DNA of 64,000 nt. Origin: Mucilaginibacter polytrichastri. Its GTDB lineage: Bacteria; Bacteroidota; Bacteroidia; Sphingobacteriales; Sphingobacteriaceae. Positions 19,141 to 27,595 of the stretch are shown here, in pieces. The stretch covers positions 419,105 through 483,104 of the forward strand of contig NZ_MPPL01000001.1 in NCBI RefSeq assembly GCF_001911425.1, written 5' to 3'. The notes under the pieces are model-generated. The model had not been told where the DNA came from and ran no database searches. It saw nothing but the letters and a program-made list of their open reading frames with translations. Made by a program: the position numbers and the translations under genes. Position 1 is the stretch's first letter, and each line of letters begins with the position of its first letter.

Positions 19141-20712
19141 ATGAAAATTCCTCATCACCATTTGCACCTTAATAACTGGCGAAAAGTAATGCCGGCTGTT
19201 TTAGGCCTGGTACTTTGCAGCAGTATCTCTTTTGCGCAAACGCCCAATAAAGCTATTATTGATGCCATTGTAAAAGAAGAAACCGATAACTCGCAACTCG
19301 AGAAACTGGCGCACGAATTGTTTGACGGTATCGGCCCGCGATTGGTGGGTACCCCGCAAATGAAACAGGCCAATGAATGGGCCGTAGCCAAATACAAAAG
19401 CTGGGATATTGATGCCCGTAACGAAAAATGGGGCGAATGGCGCGGATGGGAGCGGGGTATATCGCACATTGATATGGTTTACCCGCGTGTAAAATCGATG
19501 GAAGGTACACAGCTGGCCTGGAGCCCGGGCATGGGTAAAAAAACAGTGACTGCCGAGGTAATTATATTGCCAGATCTGGCCGACTCTGCCGCTTATGCCG
19601 CGTGGATGCCCAGCGTAAAGGGCAAGTTTGTAATGGTATCTATGAATCAGCCAACTGGCAGGCCCGATTATAACTGGCAGGAATTTGCCACCAAAGAATC
19701 TTTCGACAAAATGAAAGCCGAGCGTACTGCCATGACGGATGCCTGGAAAAAACGCATTACTAAAACTGGTTATACTGCTAAAACATTACCTGTGGCACTA
19801 GAGAATGCAGGTGCAGCAGGTATCTTAACCAATACCTGGTCGGCAGGGTTTGGGGTGGATAAGATATTTAGCGCATATACCAAAACGGTACCTACGGTTG
19901 ATATTGCACTGGAAGATTATACCTTGCTTTACCGGTTGACCGAGGGCGGCACTATCCCTAAGCTAAGCATCCATACAGAATCGAAAGAATTGGGTGTGGT
20001 ACCAACCTTTAATACCATTGCAGAAATCAAGGGATCTGAAAAACCGGATGAGTACGTGATGCTCTCTGCCCACTTCGATTCGTGGGATGGCGGCACCGGG
20101 GCAACCGATAATGGTACCGGCACCTTAACTATGATGGAGGCTGTTCGACTGATCAAAAAATTCTATCCTCACCCAAAGCGTACCATCCTGGTAGGTCATT
20201 GGGGTAGTGAAGAAGAAGGACTGAATGGCTCGCGCGCTTTTGTAGAAGATCACCCCGAAATTGTGAAGAACTTGCAAGCCTTGTTTAATCAGGATAATGG
20301 TACCGGGCGCGTAGTTAACCTATCGGGCCAGGGTTTTGCCGAATCTAAAGACTATCTGAGCAGGTGGCTTGCCGCAGCACCGGATACTTTAAAAAACCGC
20401 ATCAAAACTAACTTCCCGGGTACGCCGGGCGGTGGCGGATCTGATTTTGCTTCGTTTGTGGCTGTTGGTGCGCCGGGCTTTTCTTTGAGTTCTTTGAACT
20501 GGTCGTACGGTTCATATACCTGGCATACCAACCGCGATACCTATGATAAGGTGATCTTTGATGACCTGCGAAACAATGCTATGTTAGCTGCAATAATGGC
20601 CTACATGGCCAGCGAAGATCCGGCCAAAACATCAACCGTTAAAACCGAAGGAGTTAAATGGCCTATCCCGGTTAAAGCCATCCGCAGGGGCGGCATGGAC
20701 CCGGTAAAATAA
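19141..20712 (+). CDS. Secreted M28-family metallopeptidase
   Basis: A signal peptide (to SISFAQ, about residue 31) is followed by a PA-domain-like insert (about 130-300) and an M28 catalytic domain. Zn ligands are visible: SAHFDSWDGGTGATDNGTG (His, Asp), HWGSEEEGLNGS (catalytic Glu pair), FNQDNGTGR and a late His in SYTWHTNRDTYDK. Relatives are aminopeptidases or glutamate carboxypeptidase-like. It is 127 bp from the GH43 gene and probably separately expressed. No hairpin follows except the small palindrome at 20735. Confidence 0.9.
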   Translation: MKIPHHHLHLNNWRKVMPAVLGLVLCSSISFAQTPNKAIIDAIVKEETDNSQLEKLAHELFDGIGPRLVGTPQMKQANEWAVAKYKSWDIDARNEKWGEWRGWERGISHIDMVYPRVKSMEGTQLAWSPGMGKKTVTAEVIILPDLADSAAYAAWMPSVKGKFVMVSMNQPTGRPDYNWQEFATKESFDKMKAERTAMTDAWKKRITKTGYTAKTLPVALENAGAAGILTNTWSAGFGVDKIFSAYTKTVPTVDIALEDYTLLYRLTEGGTIPKLSIHTESKELGVVPTFNTIAEIKGSEKPDEYVMLSAHFDSWDGGTGATDNGTGTLTMMEAVRLIKKFYPHPKRTILVGHWGSEEEGLNGSRAFVEDHPEIVKNLQALFNQDNGTGRVVNLSGQGFAESKDYLSRWLAAAPDTLKNRIKTNFPGTPGGGGSDFASFVAVGAPGFSLSSLNWSYGSYTWHTNRDTYDKVIFDDLRNNAMLAAIMAYMASEDPAKTSTVKTEGVKWPIPVKAIRRGGMDPVK

Positions 20713-20734
20713 TTCGTCGATATAATAATGGCTT

Positions 20735-20757
20735 CATCCCTCCTTGGGGAGGGGTGA
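20735..20757. repeat. Short G/C palindrome, type C repeat
   Basis: CATCCCTCC-TTGG-GGAGGGGTG lies in the 175 bp gap between convergent genes. Related cores occur at 45820-45834, 54834-54853 and 54893-54926. A half element (GGAGGGGTTGGG ... CCCTCCC) follows at about 20778-20820. Confidence 0.6.
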
Positions 20758-20887
20758 AGTGGGTTATGTAGTGGCATGGAGGGGTTGGGTATGCTAAGTT
20801 GTACTTTAAGAATCCCTCCCTGTTTTTGCGCTCAGGCGGCCGCACCCCCGATGAGGAATAGATAGTTCGGCTTACTCTTGAATAGAT

Positions 20888-21334
20888 TTAATTGCGGATC
20901 ATTTCCACATGGTCTATGCCGTCTTCGTCGTAATGTTCGCCATCAACTTTAAAACCTAATAACTCATAAAACTTAATGGCGTAAGCCTGCGCGCCGATGC
21001 GGATGGGCTGCTGGCCGAATATTTGTTTGCATTCATCGATAGAAGCCTGCACCAGTATTTTACCTGCACCCGTACCCCTTACAGATGCAGCGGTGATAAT
21101 ACGGCCAATTGAAACTTCAGCATAAGAAACCCCTGCAGGCACCAGCCTCGAGTAGGCTACCAGTTCATCACCCAGGTAAAGCATTATATGGTGGCATTTT
21201 TGATCCTTGTTGTCCGGTTCAAGGAAAACGCAGTTCTGTTCTACCACAAATACTTCGCTTCTGAGCCTGAGTATAGCATATAATTCAAAAACAGTGAGTT
21301 CCCGAAACGCCCTGGTTACTTTGGTGTATTTCAT
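20888..21334 (-). CDS. GNAT acetyltransferase, ElaA type
   Basis: A 148-residue GNAT domain of the ElaA subgroup: LYAILRLRSEVFVVEQNC near the start, the acetyl-CoA loop region IGRIITAASVRGTGAGKIL, and QAYAIKFYELLGFK near the end. It should transfer an acetyl group from acetyl-CoA to an unknown amine. The gene is divergent from the AraC regulator at 21380, 45 bp away, so a shared regulatory gap is possible. Confidence 0.85.
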   Translation of the reverse strand: MKYTKVTRAFRELTVFELYAILRLRSEVFVVEQNCVFLEPDNKDQKCHHIMLYLGDELVAYSRLVPAGVSYAEVSIGRIITAASVRGTGAGKILVQASIDECKQIFGQQPIRIGAQAYAIKFYELLGFKVDGEHYDEDGIDHVEMIRN

Positions 21335-21379
21335 ATTCTAATAATGCAAATTAGTATTTTCGCGGCATATACATAAGCT

Positions 21380-22246
21380 ATGGGCCATTTTAAACAGTTT
21401 GCTTTTAAAAAATTCGGGTACGCCGATTTTAGTCCCACCATAGGCAACCTGTTTTCGCAGCCCGACTTTAGCGGCTTTGTTAAAATTGCTTTTGTAAAGG
21501 CCGGGGTAAAGGCTGTTATTGATTTTAAAGAATACCAGCTGCTACAAGATGCCTTGTTCTTTATCAACGGCGGGCAGTATTACCAGTTTGATGAGACTAG
21601 TACCGGTACTATACTTTATTATAACCGCGATTTTTATTGTGTTGCCCTGCACGATGCAGAAGTGGCTTGCGATGGGATCTTATTTAATAATGTGTATGAT
21701 ATCCCGGTGATATTGATGGATGAAAAAACATCTGCCGAAATGGAAAGTATCTTTAAAGAGATCAAAACCGAATGGCAGGAAGAGGAAAGTAGCATGGAAG
21801 AGATGCTGCGTATTCTGTTGAAGAGGATCATCATTAAATCAACCCGCATCTGGAAAAAGGATCACCGGGTTACCACCGATGAAGCCCGGCAGGAGGTTGA
21901 ATTTTCGCGCACGTTTAGCCAACTGGTAGCGTTGCACTACAGCAAACATCATACTGTTGCAGCATATGCCGATCTGCTGCACATTACACCCAAAGCTTTA
22001 AACAAACGCATTACCCGCTACAGCGATACAACCCCTAATGATATTATTAAAAACCGGATTATCCTCGAAGCCAAAAGGCTGCTGGTGCATACTTCTTTAA
22101 GCGTAAAAGAAATTGGCTACAAGCTGGGTTATGATGATCCATCTTACTTCGTGCGGCTGTTTACCAACCAGGCCGATAACTCCCCGCAGAGTTTTAGGAT
22201 GCAATATCAAAGAGAATCAGGAATCGAAAATCAGGAATCAAGATAA
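21380..22246 (+). CDS. AraC-family transcriptional regulator
   Basis: An N-terminal cupin-like sensor domain (about 1-140) is followed by two helix-turn-helix units of AraC type (about 180-280: HTVAAYADLLHITPKALNKR and SVKEIGYKLGYDDPSYFVRLF). It probably controls the esterase gene downstream, or the divergent GNAT gene. The last ten or so residues (RESGIENQESR) are encoded by the left arm of an intergenic repeat, so the natural C-terminus seems to have been extended by repeat sequence. Confidence 0.9.
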   Translation: MGHFKQFAFKKFGYADFSPTIGNLFSQPDFSGFVKIAFVKAGVKAVIDFKEYQLLQDALFFINGGQYYQFDETSTGTILYYNRDFYCVALHDAEVACDGILFNNVYDIPVILMDEKTSAEMESIFKEIKTEWQEEESSMEEMLRILLKRIIIKSTRIWKKDHRVTTDEARQEVEFSRTFSQLVALHYSKHHTVAAYADLLHITPKALNKRITRYSDTTPNDIIKNRIILEAKRLLVHTSLSVKEIGYKLGYDDPSYFVRLFTNQADNSPQSFRMQYQRESGIENQESR

Positions 22247-22315
22247 GGAAAACGCGTTATCCCGAAGCAATTTCTTGTCTCCAGGCTCTTGTTTCTTGCC
22301 TCTTTTCTAAAAAAG
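22211..22315. repeat. Long imperfect palindrome, type D repeat
   Basis: A purine-rich arm (22211-22246, ending CAGGAATCAAGATAAG) faces a pyrimidine-rich arm (about 22271-22308) across a short centre. The 11-mer CAGGAATCAAG (22232-22242) recurs at 39191-39201. The left arm overlaps the 3' end of the AraC-type gene. Confidence 0.5.
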
Positions 22316-22348
22316 GGAAAAATGTCCTATAGGTGTCTACAACCGTGC

Positions 22349-22380
22349 CTTGAGTGGCCTTGTATTACGGCGTAATTTTG
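22349..22380 (+). promoter_or_regulatory. Bacteroidota-type promoter for the esterase gene
   Basis: CTTG at 22349-22352, a 20 bp spacer, and a perfect TAnnTTTG box (TAATTTTG, 22373-22380), 40 bp before the ATG. This fits the -33/-7 pattern of Bacteroidota housekeeping promoters. Confidence 0.6.
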
Positions 22381-22420
22381 TGGTGTTCAATAAAAGATAA
22401 ACATTCAACACGTACACAAA

Positions 22421-23467
22421 ATGAAAACTCAGATTATTCTAAAAAGCGTATCCGCAGCATTATTAGCCTTAACATTAGGCGGCGCAGCAAATGCACAGGT
22501 TGCAGACCCGGCTACCGACCCGCATATAGAAAGCAACGTAAAAGCATTTTTAAATGTACTTAACTCGGGCACGGGTAAACCAATTGAGCAACTATCGCCA
22601 AAAGATGCACGTGCTGTTTTAACAGGTGCGCAAAACTCGGTTAAGTTTAATTACTCGGATATTACAGTTACCGAAAAAACAATTACACAAGATGGCCAAA
22701 CAGTAGTGATTAATATTGTTAAACCGGCTAATGCTAAAGGAGTTTTACCTGTGTTTATGTACTTCCACGGTGGTGGCTGGGTACTGGGCGATTTTAACAC
22801 CCACGAACGTATGGTGCACGATATGGTAATCGAATCTGGCGCTGCTGCCGTATTTGTTAACTATACACCATCGCCTGAGGCACATTATCCGGTAGCTATT
22901 AACCAGGCTTATGCCGCTACTAAATGGGTAGCTGCAAATGGTAACCAGATAGGTGTTGACGGGAAACGCCTGGCCGTAGCCGGTAATAGTGTTGGCGGTA
23001 ACATGGCTGCCGTGGTTGCTTTAATGGCTAAATACAAAAAAGGCCCCGAAATTAAACTCCAGGTACTTTTATGGCCGGTTACTGATGCCAGCTTCGAAAC
23101 AGTTTCTTACAACCAGTTTGCTACAGGCCGTTTCCTGACTAAAAACATGATGGTATGGTTCTGGGATAATTATACGACCGATCTGAATGCTCGTAAAGAG
23201 ATCTATGCATCACCACTGCAGGCTACGCTCGAACAATTAAAAGGCTTGCCCGCAGCAGTAGTTGAAACAGCCGAAAACGATGTGTTGCGTGACGAAGGCG
23301 AAGCTTATGCCCGCAAACTAGACCAGGCCGGTGTTAAAGTAACTGCTGTGCGTTACAATGGTATGATACACGACTGGGGCTTGCTTAACCCATTAGCTAA
23401 AGTACCGGGTTCGCAAGCTGCCATGTTACAAGCCGGTGCAGAAATTAAAAAAGCATTAGCTAAATAA
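22421..23467 (+). CDS. Secreted alpha/beta hydrolase, HSL-type esterase/lipase
   Basis: A signal peptide (to AANAQ, about residue 26) precedes an alpha/beta-hydrolase of the hormone-sensitive-lipase group. FHGGGWVLGD gives the oxyanion HGGG, and Ser190 in GNSVGG is the nucleophile. The Asp in AENDVLRDEG and the His in MIHDWGLL complete the triad. It should hydrolyse short-chain esters outside the cytoplasm. Its own promoter and the AraC regulator just upstream suggest inducible expression. Confidence 0.9.
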   Translation: MKTQIILKSVSAALLALTLGGAANAQVADPATDPHIESNVKAFLNVLNSGTGKPIEQLSPKDARAVLTGAQNSVKFNYSDITVTEKTITQDGQTVVINIVKPANAKGVLPVFMYFHGGGWVLGDFNTHERMVHDMVIESGAAAVFVNYTPSPEAHYPVAINQAYAATKWVAANGNQIGVDGKRLAVAGNSVGGNMAAVVALMAKYKKGPEIKLQVLLWPVTDASFETVSYNQFATGRFLTKNMMVWFWDNYTTDLNARKEIYASPLQATLEQLKGLPAAVVETAENDVLRDEGEAYARKLDQAGVKVTAVRYNGMIHDWGLLNPLAKVPGSQAAMLQAGAEIKKALAK

Positions 23468-23489
23468 TTCAGCTCCCTCAATATATAGC

Positions 23490-23521
23490 AAAAGCCTCCC
23501 GGTTCATACTTGGGGGCTTTT
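23490..23521. terminator. Bidirectional terminator
   Basis: AAAAGCCTCCC and GGGGGCTTTT pair across 11 bases between two convergent genes. A-rich and T-rich flanks suit both strands. Confidence 0.8.
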
Positions 23522-23526
23522 ACGTT

Positions 23527-24213
23527 TTATATCAGGCCAAAAGCGCGGGCATACTGGTTTAATTCCATATTAGTATCCACGCTTAGCTTTTTACGGATGT
23601 TGCGGCGATGGGTTTCTGCTGTGGTGTAAGAGATGTGCATTAAACCGGCTATTTCGCTGGTATTAAACCCAACGGCTACATGCTTAAGTACTTCCTTTTC
23701 TCTTTTGCCCAGCTTGCTGAATAGTTGATATTTTTCTCTGATGAAATTATTATCCTGCCTTATCTTCTCCGCCTGGATGATGAGATCCGGTACCTGGTCA
23801 ATACGGGTGCCTATAACAATAGACAGCAGGGGCTTGCCTGCCTCATCCCAGGCAAAGATCCTGAAATCAACCATATTCCAAACCCAGTTGCCGCCTTCTT
23901 CTACATACCTTACCTGTTGAAAATAGGAGAAAGTTTCTTCGGGGTCGTTACGTTCCAATAATTCCTTTAGCCTCGGCAGGTATTCTGCAATATCTTCTGG
24001 CGGGTAATAAATGTCGATATATTTATTACCGAGCTCTTGCAAGGCTTCCAGCGTGGTGCCAATTGCTTTCAGCCCTTTGGGCGATAGATATACTACATTG
24101 AAATCAATATCATGTATCACAACAACGCCCGGCAGGTATGGAGATATTTCATGGATAGATTTTATTCGGGCTTGTATTATTGGCGAGTATTTATCTATAG
24201 AAGGTATAGGCAT
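23527..24213 (-). CDS. PAS-LuxR transcriptional regulator
   Basis: Residues about 15-140 form a PAS-like sensor (VVIHDIDFNVVYLSPKGL ... WVWNMVDFRIFAWDEAG). Residues 165-228 are a LuxR/GerE helix-turn-helix (LGKREKEVLKHVAVGFNTSEI, TAETHRRNIRKKL). There is no receiver domain or transmembrane segment, so it is a cytoplasmic one-component regulator. Target genes are not evident: the neighbours are the esterase (convergent) and a 451 bp non-coding gap. Confidence 0.87.
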   Translation of the reverse strand: MPIPSIDKYSPIIQARIKSIHEISPYLPGVVVIHDIDFNVVYLSPKGLKAIGTTLEALQELGNKYIDIYYPPEDIAEYLPRLKELLERNDPEETFSYFQQVRYVEEGGNWVWNMVDFRIFAWDEAGKPLLSIVIGTRIDQVPDLIIQAEKIRQDNNFIREKYQLFSKLGKREKEVLKHVAVGFNTSEIAGLMHISYTTAETHRRNIRKKLSVDTNMELNQYARAFGLI

Positions 24214-24420
24214 TCTTATATTTTAACTAATAGTAGCAATATAAGGTATTTTTTAGAGTCAAATTACCTGTTTCCAAGTATTGTCATCTTTTTATGGATA
24301 TGTTAATTTGGTAGTGTTGGGTTTGAGGGGGCTTGCTCAAGAATCGCTTACAGATTATTAGTTATGATAATCTTAGGGTGAATTAGACTAACTTAATCCG
24401 GATTAGATTTCATTAAAAAA

Positions 24421-24457
24421 AGAAAGCCCCCTCGCACTCGCTGCTGGGGGACTTTCA
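24421..24457 (-). terminator. Hairpin with T run on the minus strand
   Basis: GAAAGCCCCC / GGGGGACTTTC pair with a one-base bulge; on the minus strand the stem is followed by CTTTCTTTTTTT. No annotated minus-strand gene ends here, so it either belongs to an unseen short transcript or is part of the element at 24458. Bases 24214-24420 show nothing else I can name. Confidence 0.5.
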
Positions 24458-24585
24458 ACCTAAACCTTATCACAATAGGTAAGCAAGAGTGCTTACTTAC
24501 AATCAAAAACGGGAAAATATTTTAAATAGTATTTATCTGTAACATAAAAAGCTTTCGGTTAAACGCTGGAAGCTTTCTTTTTTAG
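24458..24585 (+). ncRNA. Candidate leader/small RNA with CCTAAACCTTATCA motif
   Basis: ACCTAAACCTTATCACAA (24458-24475) is followed by a perfect seven-base-pair hairpin GTAAGCA-AGAG-TGCTTAC (24479-24496). At about 24546-24585 there is a terminator-like stem ending in TTTTTT. The same motif, hairpin and terminator order recurs at 56153-56236. It may be a free small RNA or an attenuator for the gene at 24665, which starts 80 bp later. Confidence 0.4.
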
Positions 24586-24664
24586 CACTAATATTATTAA
24601 CTTATTTGTTTTCAATGAGTTTTGTTTGGGTTTCTTTTGAAAAAAATGTACTTTTATTCCCTAA

Positions 24665-25090
24665 ATGAGTAAGGTTAGTAAATATTACATTCCAAAAGCA
24701 CATATAAAATGGCTGTATATAGTTATTTTGATGCTTACGTTGGTGAATATTTCCGGCTTAGCCGTTCATGCCGGTACCAGGCTGTCTGTTCAGCAAACTA
24801 CCTTATCGTTAAATAAACCAAAAGCAATTAAAAAAAGCATTAGTTATAAGCGTGCTTCTTCTCATGCGGAAGTTAAGCAGGCATCTGATGTGTTTTTATT
24901 ATTGTTTGATGTTGATTTAAGTGATTTGCACAGCCAGCAATGTAACTTACAAATAAGCTGTAGTAAATCTTGTGCAAATGCCCTGAAATCTGTTTTGTTC
25001 TATCAGTCTAAAACGCTGCCTCAAACCAATGGCGATGAGCCTGCCATTCTGTTTAGGATACTCTCTTCTATATTGTCGCTAACGCGATAA
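24665..25090 (+). CDS. Small membrane-anchored or secreted protein, unknown
   Basis: A 141-residue protein I do not recognise. Residues about 15-37 form one hydrophobic segment (signal peptide or anchor, ending AVHAG), followed by a basic stretch (NKPKAIKKSISYKR) and a part with three Cys residues (QQCNLQISCSKSCAN) that could form disulfides outside the cytoplasm. Codon use looks like the rest of the window. It may share a transcript with the next small gene, 82 bp on. Confidence 0.55.
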   Translation: MSKVSKYYIPKAHIKWLYIVILMLTLVNISGLAVHAGTRLSVQQTTLSLNKPKAIKKSISYKRASSHAEVKQASDVFLLLFDVDLSDLHSQQCNLQISCSKSCANALKSVLFYQSKTLPQTNGDEPAILFRILSSILSLTR

Positions 25091-25172
25091 TCCCCATCCC
25101 ATTTAGTTAAAATGATCTTGTTGCTGCATAGTAATGCATCGCATCATTATGTCATTTCAAAAAATTAATATT

Positions 25173-25370
25173 ATGAAAAATTTTAAGAAGTTAATCCGTC
25201 TCTGCGGCTTAATCTCCTATATGATGCTTGCTGTTGCCGGCATTGCATTAGGCGGTGTTGCCACAGCGCTAGGTAAAAATAACAGGCTATTTATAGATAA
25301 TGAAGTTAAAATAGAGCTGGTTGAACAAAAGGAAGAAACCGATAACGGATACGAGCAATTAAAGTTGTAA
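25173..25370 (+). CDS. Small single-span membrane protein, unknown
   Basis: Starting at ATG 25173 gives 65 residues: a basic N-terminus (KNFKKLIRL), one membrane helix with small residues (GLISYMMLAVAGIALGGVATAL) and an acidic tail (VEQKEETDNGYEQ). No family is recognised. An upstream in-frame start at 25134 is possible but less natural. The following 298 bp to the TetR gene hold no convincing gene; a 66-codon TTG frame there looks spurious. Confidence 0.5.
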   Translation: MKNFKKLIRLCGLISYMMLAVAGIALGGVATALGKNNRLFIDNEVKIELVEQKEETDNGYEQLKL

Positions 25371-25639
25371 TTGTATCATCCGTTAAGCTATTGTCATCAT
25401 AAATATTACAGGGAAGAGAAAGCTACCAGTGCGTTTTATTGGGTTAATGGATTTGGTTATGCGCGTATTAATTGTCGCGCAGCGGCTTCTTCACCATGCC
25501 TAAGTGGGGCAGAATTACAGATTGGCATCATCCTGTTCGTCGACAAAAAGACCCTTTACGTCGATTATTAGAGCTAAGTATCTAAAGATGAGAATTAGTT
25601 GACAGTTAATATTAAATAAACCCGTTCTTTTGTCTGACG

Positions 25640-25663
25640 AAAGTGTCAAACTAAAGTGTTAAA
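25640..25663 (+). promoter_or_regulatory. Direct repeat ahead of the TetR gene
   Basis: AAAGTGTCAAA (25640-25650) and AAAGTGTTAAA (25653-25663) are spaced 13 bp apart and end six bases before the tetR-type start. The position suits autoregulation, though TetR sites are usually inverted. Confidence 0.35.
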
Positions 25664-25668
25664 AACTA

Positions 25669-26256
25669 ATGGCCGTAAGAGATACAGGAGCCGAACAATT
25701 AATAAAAGATACTGCAAAACGCATATTTTTTGCCGAAGGTAAAATGAGTGCTACCACGCAGGATATTGCCGATGCGGCAGGTGTAACCCGCACGCTGGTT
25801 AACTATTATTTCCGTTCTAAAGACGTACTCTTTAAACAGGTTTTTGAAGAAGGGATGAGTGATATGGGCCGGCGTATGGATGAAGTGATGTTATCAACGC
25901 TCCCTTTCAGAAAAAAGATAGAACAATTTATCGAATTGTTTTACGCCGAGCTGGTTCAATACCCCTATCGCGAAACTTTTATGATCAGCGAAATTAATAC
26001 GCATGGCTTTAATACGCCTCACAAAGAGCGGTCGCCCGTACTGGCCGAGTTTTTAAAAGAGATACAGGTTGAAATAGATAAAGGCACAGTTAAAAAAATG
26101 AAGCCGGTAAATTTTATGATGAACCTATTTTCGTTAATGGCCTATCCCTTACTTACCCGCCCGCTTTTTAAGTGGGTATTTGAATTAAATGATCTGCAAT
26201 ATGATAAGTTACTTAACGAGCGTAAGAAAACGATAATAGATGTATTATTCATTTAA
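25669..26256 (+). CDS. TetR-family regulator of the adjacent efflux operon
   Basis: A 195-residue TetR protein: the N-terminal helix-turn-helix (TTQDIADAAGVTRTLVNYYFRSKDVLFKQVF, residues 26-56) is followed by an all-helical ligand domain without recognisable specificity. It lies 73 bp upstream of the RND pump genes in the same direction, the common arrangement for a repressor controlling its pump. Ligand unknown. Confidence 0.92.
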   Translation: MAVRDTGAEQLIKDTAKRIFFAEGKMSATTQDIADAAGVTRTLVNYYFRSKDVLFKQVFEEGMSDMGRRMDEVMLSTLPFRKKIEQFIELFYAELVQYPYRETFMISEINTHGFNTPHKERSPVLAEFLKEIQVEIDKGTVKKMKPVNFMMNLFSLMAYPLLTRPLFKWVFELNDLQYDKLLNERKKTIIDVLFI

Positions 26257-26329
26257 AAAATATATGCTGAAATTGAAGAAATAGCCAACTAAAATTAAAA
26301 TCATCACATCCACACACGCAATTATACAT

Positions 26330-27526
26330 ATGAACTTCCAATTAACAAAAATGAAGAAAGCGATCTTCCCAAGTGCCATAGCAGGCATGGCCATACTCGT
26401 TTTGTCGTCATGCGGCGGCAATAGCCAACCTGGTGCAGGTGCCGGGCCTGGTGCTGCGCAACCACCGGCAAGCTACCAGGTATTTACGGTTAGCCCTCAA
26501 TCGGCTACCTTAAATAACGATTATCCTGCCACGTTGCAGGGTGAACAAAATATAGAGATCCGCCCTAAAGTAGATGGCTTTGTAGATAAGATCTACATAG
26601 ATGAAGGTTCGGTGGTAAAAAAAGGCCAGCTATTGTTTCGCCTTAGCGCGCCGCAATACCAACAAGATGTAAATAATTCTGCTGCTGCCATCAGCAGTGC
26701 CGAAGCAGATGTTAGCGTAGCGCAACTGGCTGTTAACAAAGCCAAGCCCCTGGTAGAAAAAGATATCATCAGCCATTACGAACTAGAGTCGGCAGAGTAT
26801 ACGCTGGCATCACGCAAGGCGGCACTGGCCCAGGCAAGGGCTACTTTAAACACTGCTAAAGTTAATTTAGGCTATACGGCTATTACCAGCCCGGTTAACG
26901 GTGTTGTGGGTACTATCCCTTTTAAAATAGGTAGTTTGGTAAGCAGCACCAATACACAGCCGCTTACCACGGTATCAAACATTGGCAAAGTATATGCTTA
27001 CTTTTCGCTTAATGAAAAGCAATTGCTTGAGTTTTCGCGCACTGTAAAAGGAAGTACGCTGAATCAAAAACTGGCCAACACACCGCCTGTAATATTGATA
27101 TTGAGCGACGGCACCACGTATCCCGAAAAAGGCCGTGTAGAAACCATTGCAGGTTTAATTGATACCGAAACCGGTTCGGCAAGTTTCCGTGCTACTTTTC
27201 CTAATCCGGTTGGTTTACTGCGCAGCGGTAGCAGCGCCAATGTGCGTATCCCGCAGCAAGTTAAAGATGGTATCCTGATTCCGCAACGGTCGGCTTATGA
27301 ATTACAAGGCAAGCACTTTGTATACGTATTGGGTGCCAATGACATTGTTAAAAGTGTAGAGATAGAGATTATGGATTTAACCGCAGGGCAATTCTATGTA
27401 GTAACCAGCGGACTTAAAAACGGCGATAAAATAGTTTATGATGGCACCAGCTCATTAAAAGACAGTGCTAAAATAAAACCGGAAGCCATGGATGCCGGCA
27501 AGGTTTACCAGGACATTAACAAATAA
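26330..27526 (+). CDS. RND efflux periplasmic adaptor (membrane fusion protein), lipoprotein
   Basis: An AcrA/MexA-type adaptor. A lipobox LSSC places the lipidated Cys at residue 28. Two biotinyl-lipoyl halves flank a coiled-coil hairpin (about 110-190), followed by the beta-barrel and membrane-proximal domains (IRPKVDGFVDKIYIDEGSVVKKGQLL; GYTAITSPVNGVVG). It links the inner-membrane pump to the outer-membrane channel, both encoded just downstream. The start could also be Met8 (26351). Confidence 0.95.
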   Translation: MNFQLTKMKKAIFPSAIAGMAILVLSSCGGNSQPGAGAGPGAAQPPASYQVFTVSPQSATLNNDYPATLQGEQNIEIRPKVDGFVDKIYIDEGSVVKKGQLLFRLSAPQYQQDVNNSAAAISSAEADVSVAQLAVNKAKPLVEKDIISHYELESAEYTLASRKAALAQARATLNTAKVNLGYTAITSPVNGVVGTIPFKIGSLVSSTNTQPLTTVSNIGKVYAYFSLNEKQLLEFSRTVKGSTLNQKLANTPPVILILSDGTTYPEKGRVETIAGLIDTETGSASFRATFPNPVGLLRSGSSANVRIPQQVKDGILIPQRSAYELQGKHFVYVLGANDIVKSVEIEIMDLTAGQFYVVTSGLKNGDKIVYDGTSSLKDSAKIKPEAMDAGKVYQDINK

Positions 27527-27595
27527 CCGGGACTTTCTTAACCGATGGGTGCTGCATGGCATCTGTCTTCAAAATATTCAACATAAACAATTATT

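Noticed and set aside
20713..20887. Insertion-sequence end or attachment site
   Set aside because: Only a short G/C palindrome and fragments; no transposase or target duplication.
25371..25571. 66-codon TTG-start frame between the small membrane protein and the TetR gene
   Set aside because: No family similarity, odd composition, no promoter or spacing support; starts directly at the previous stop.
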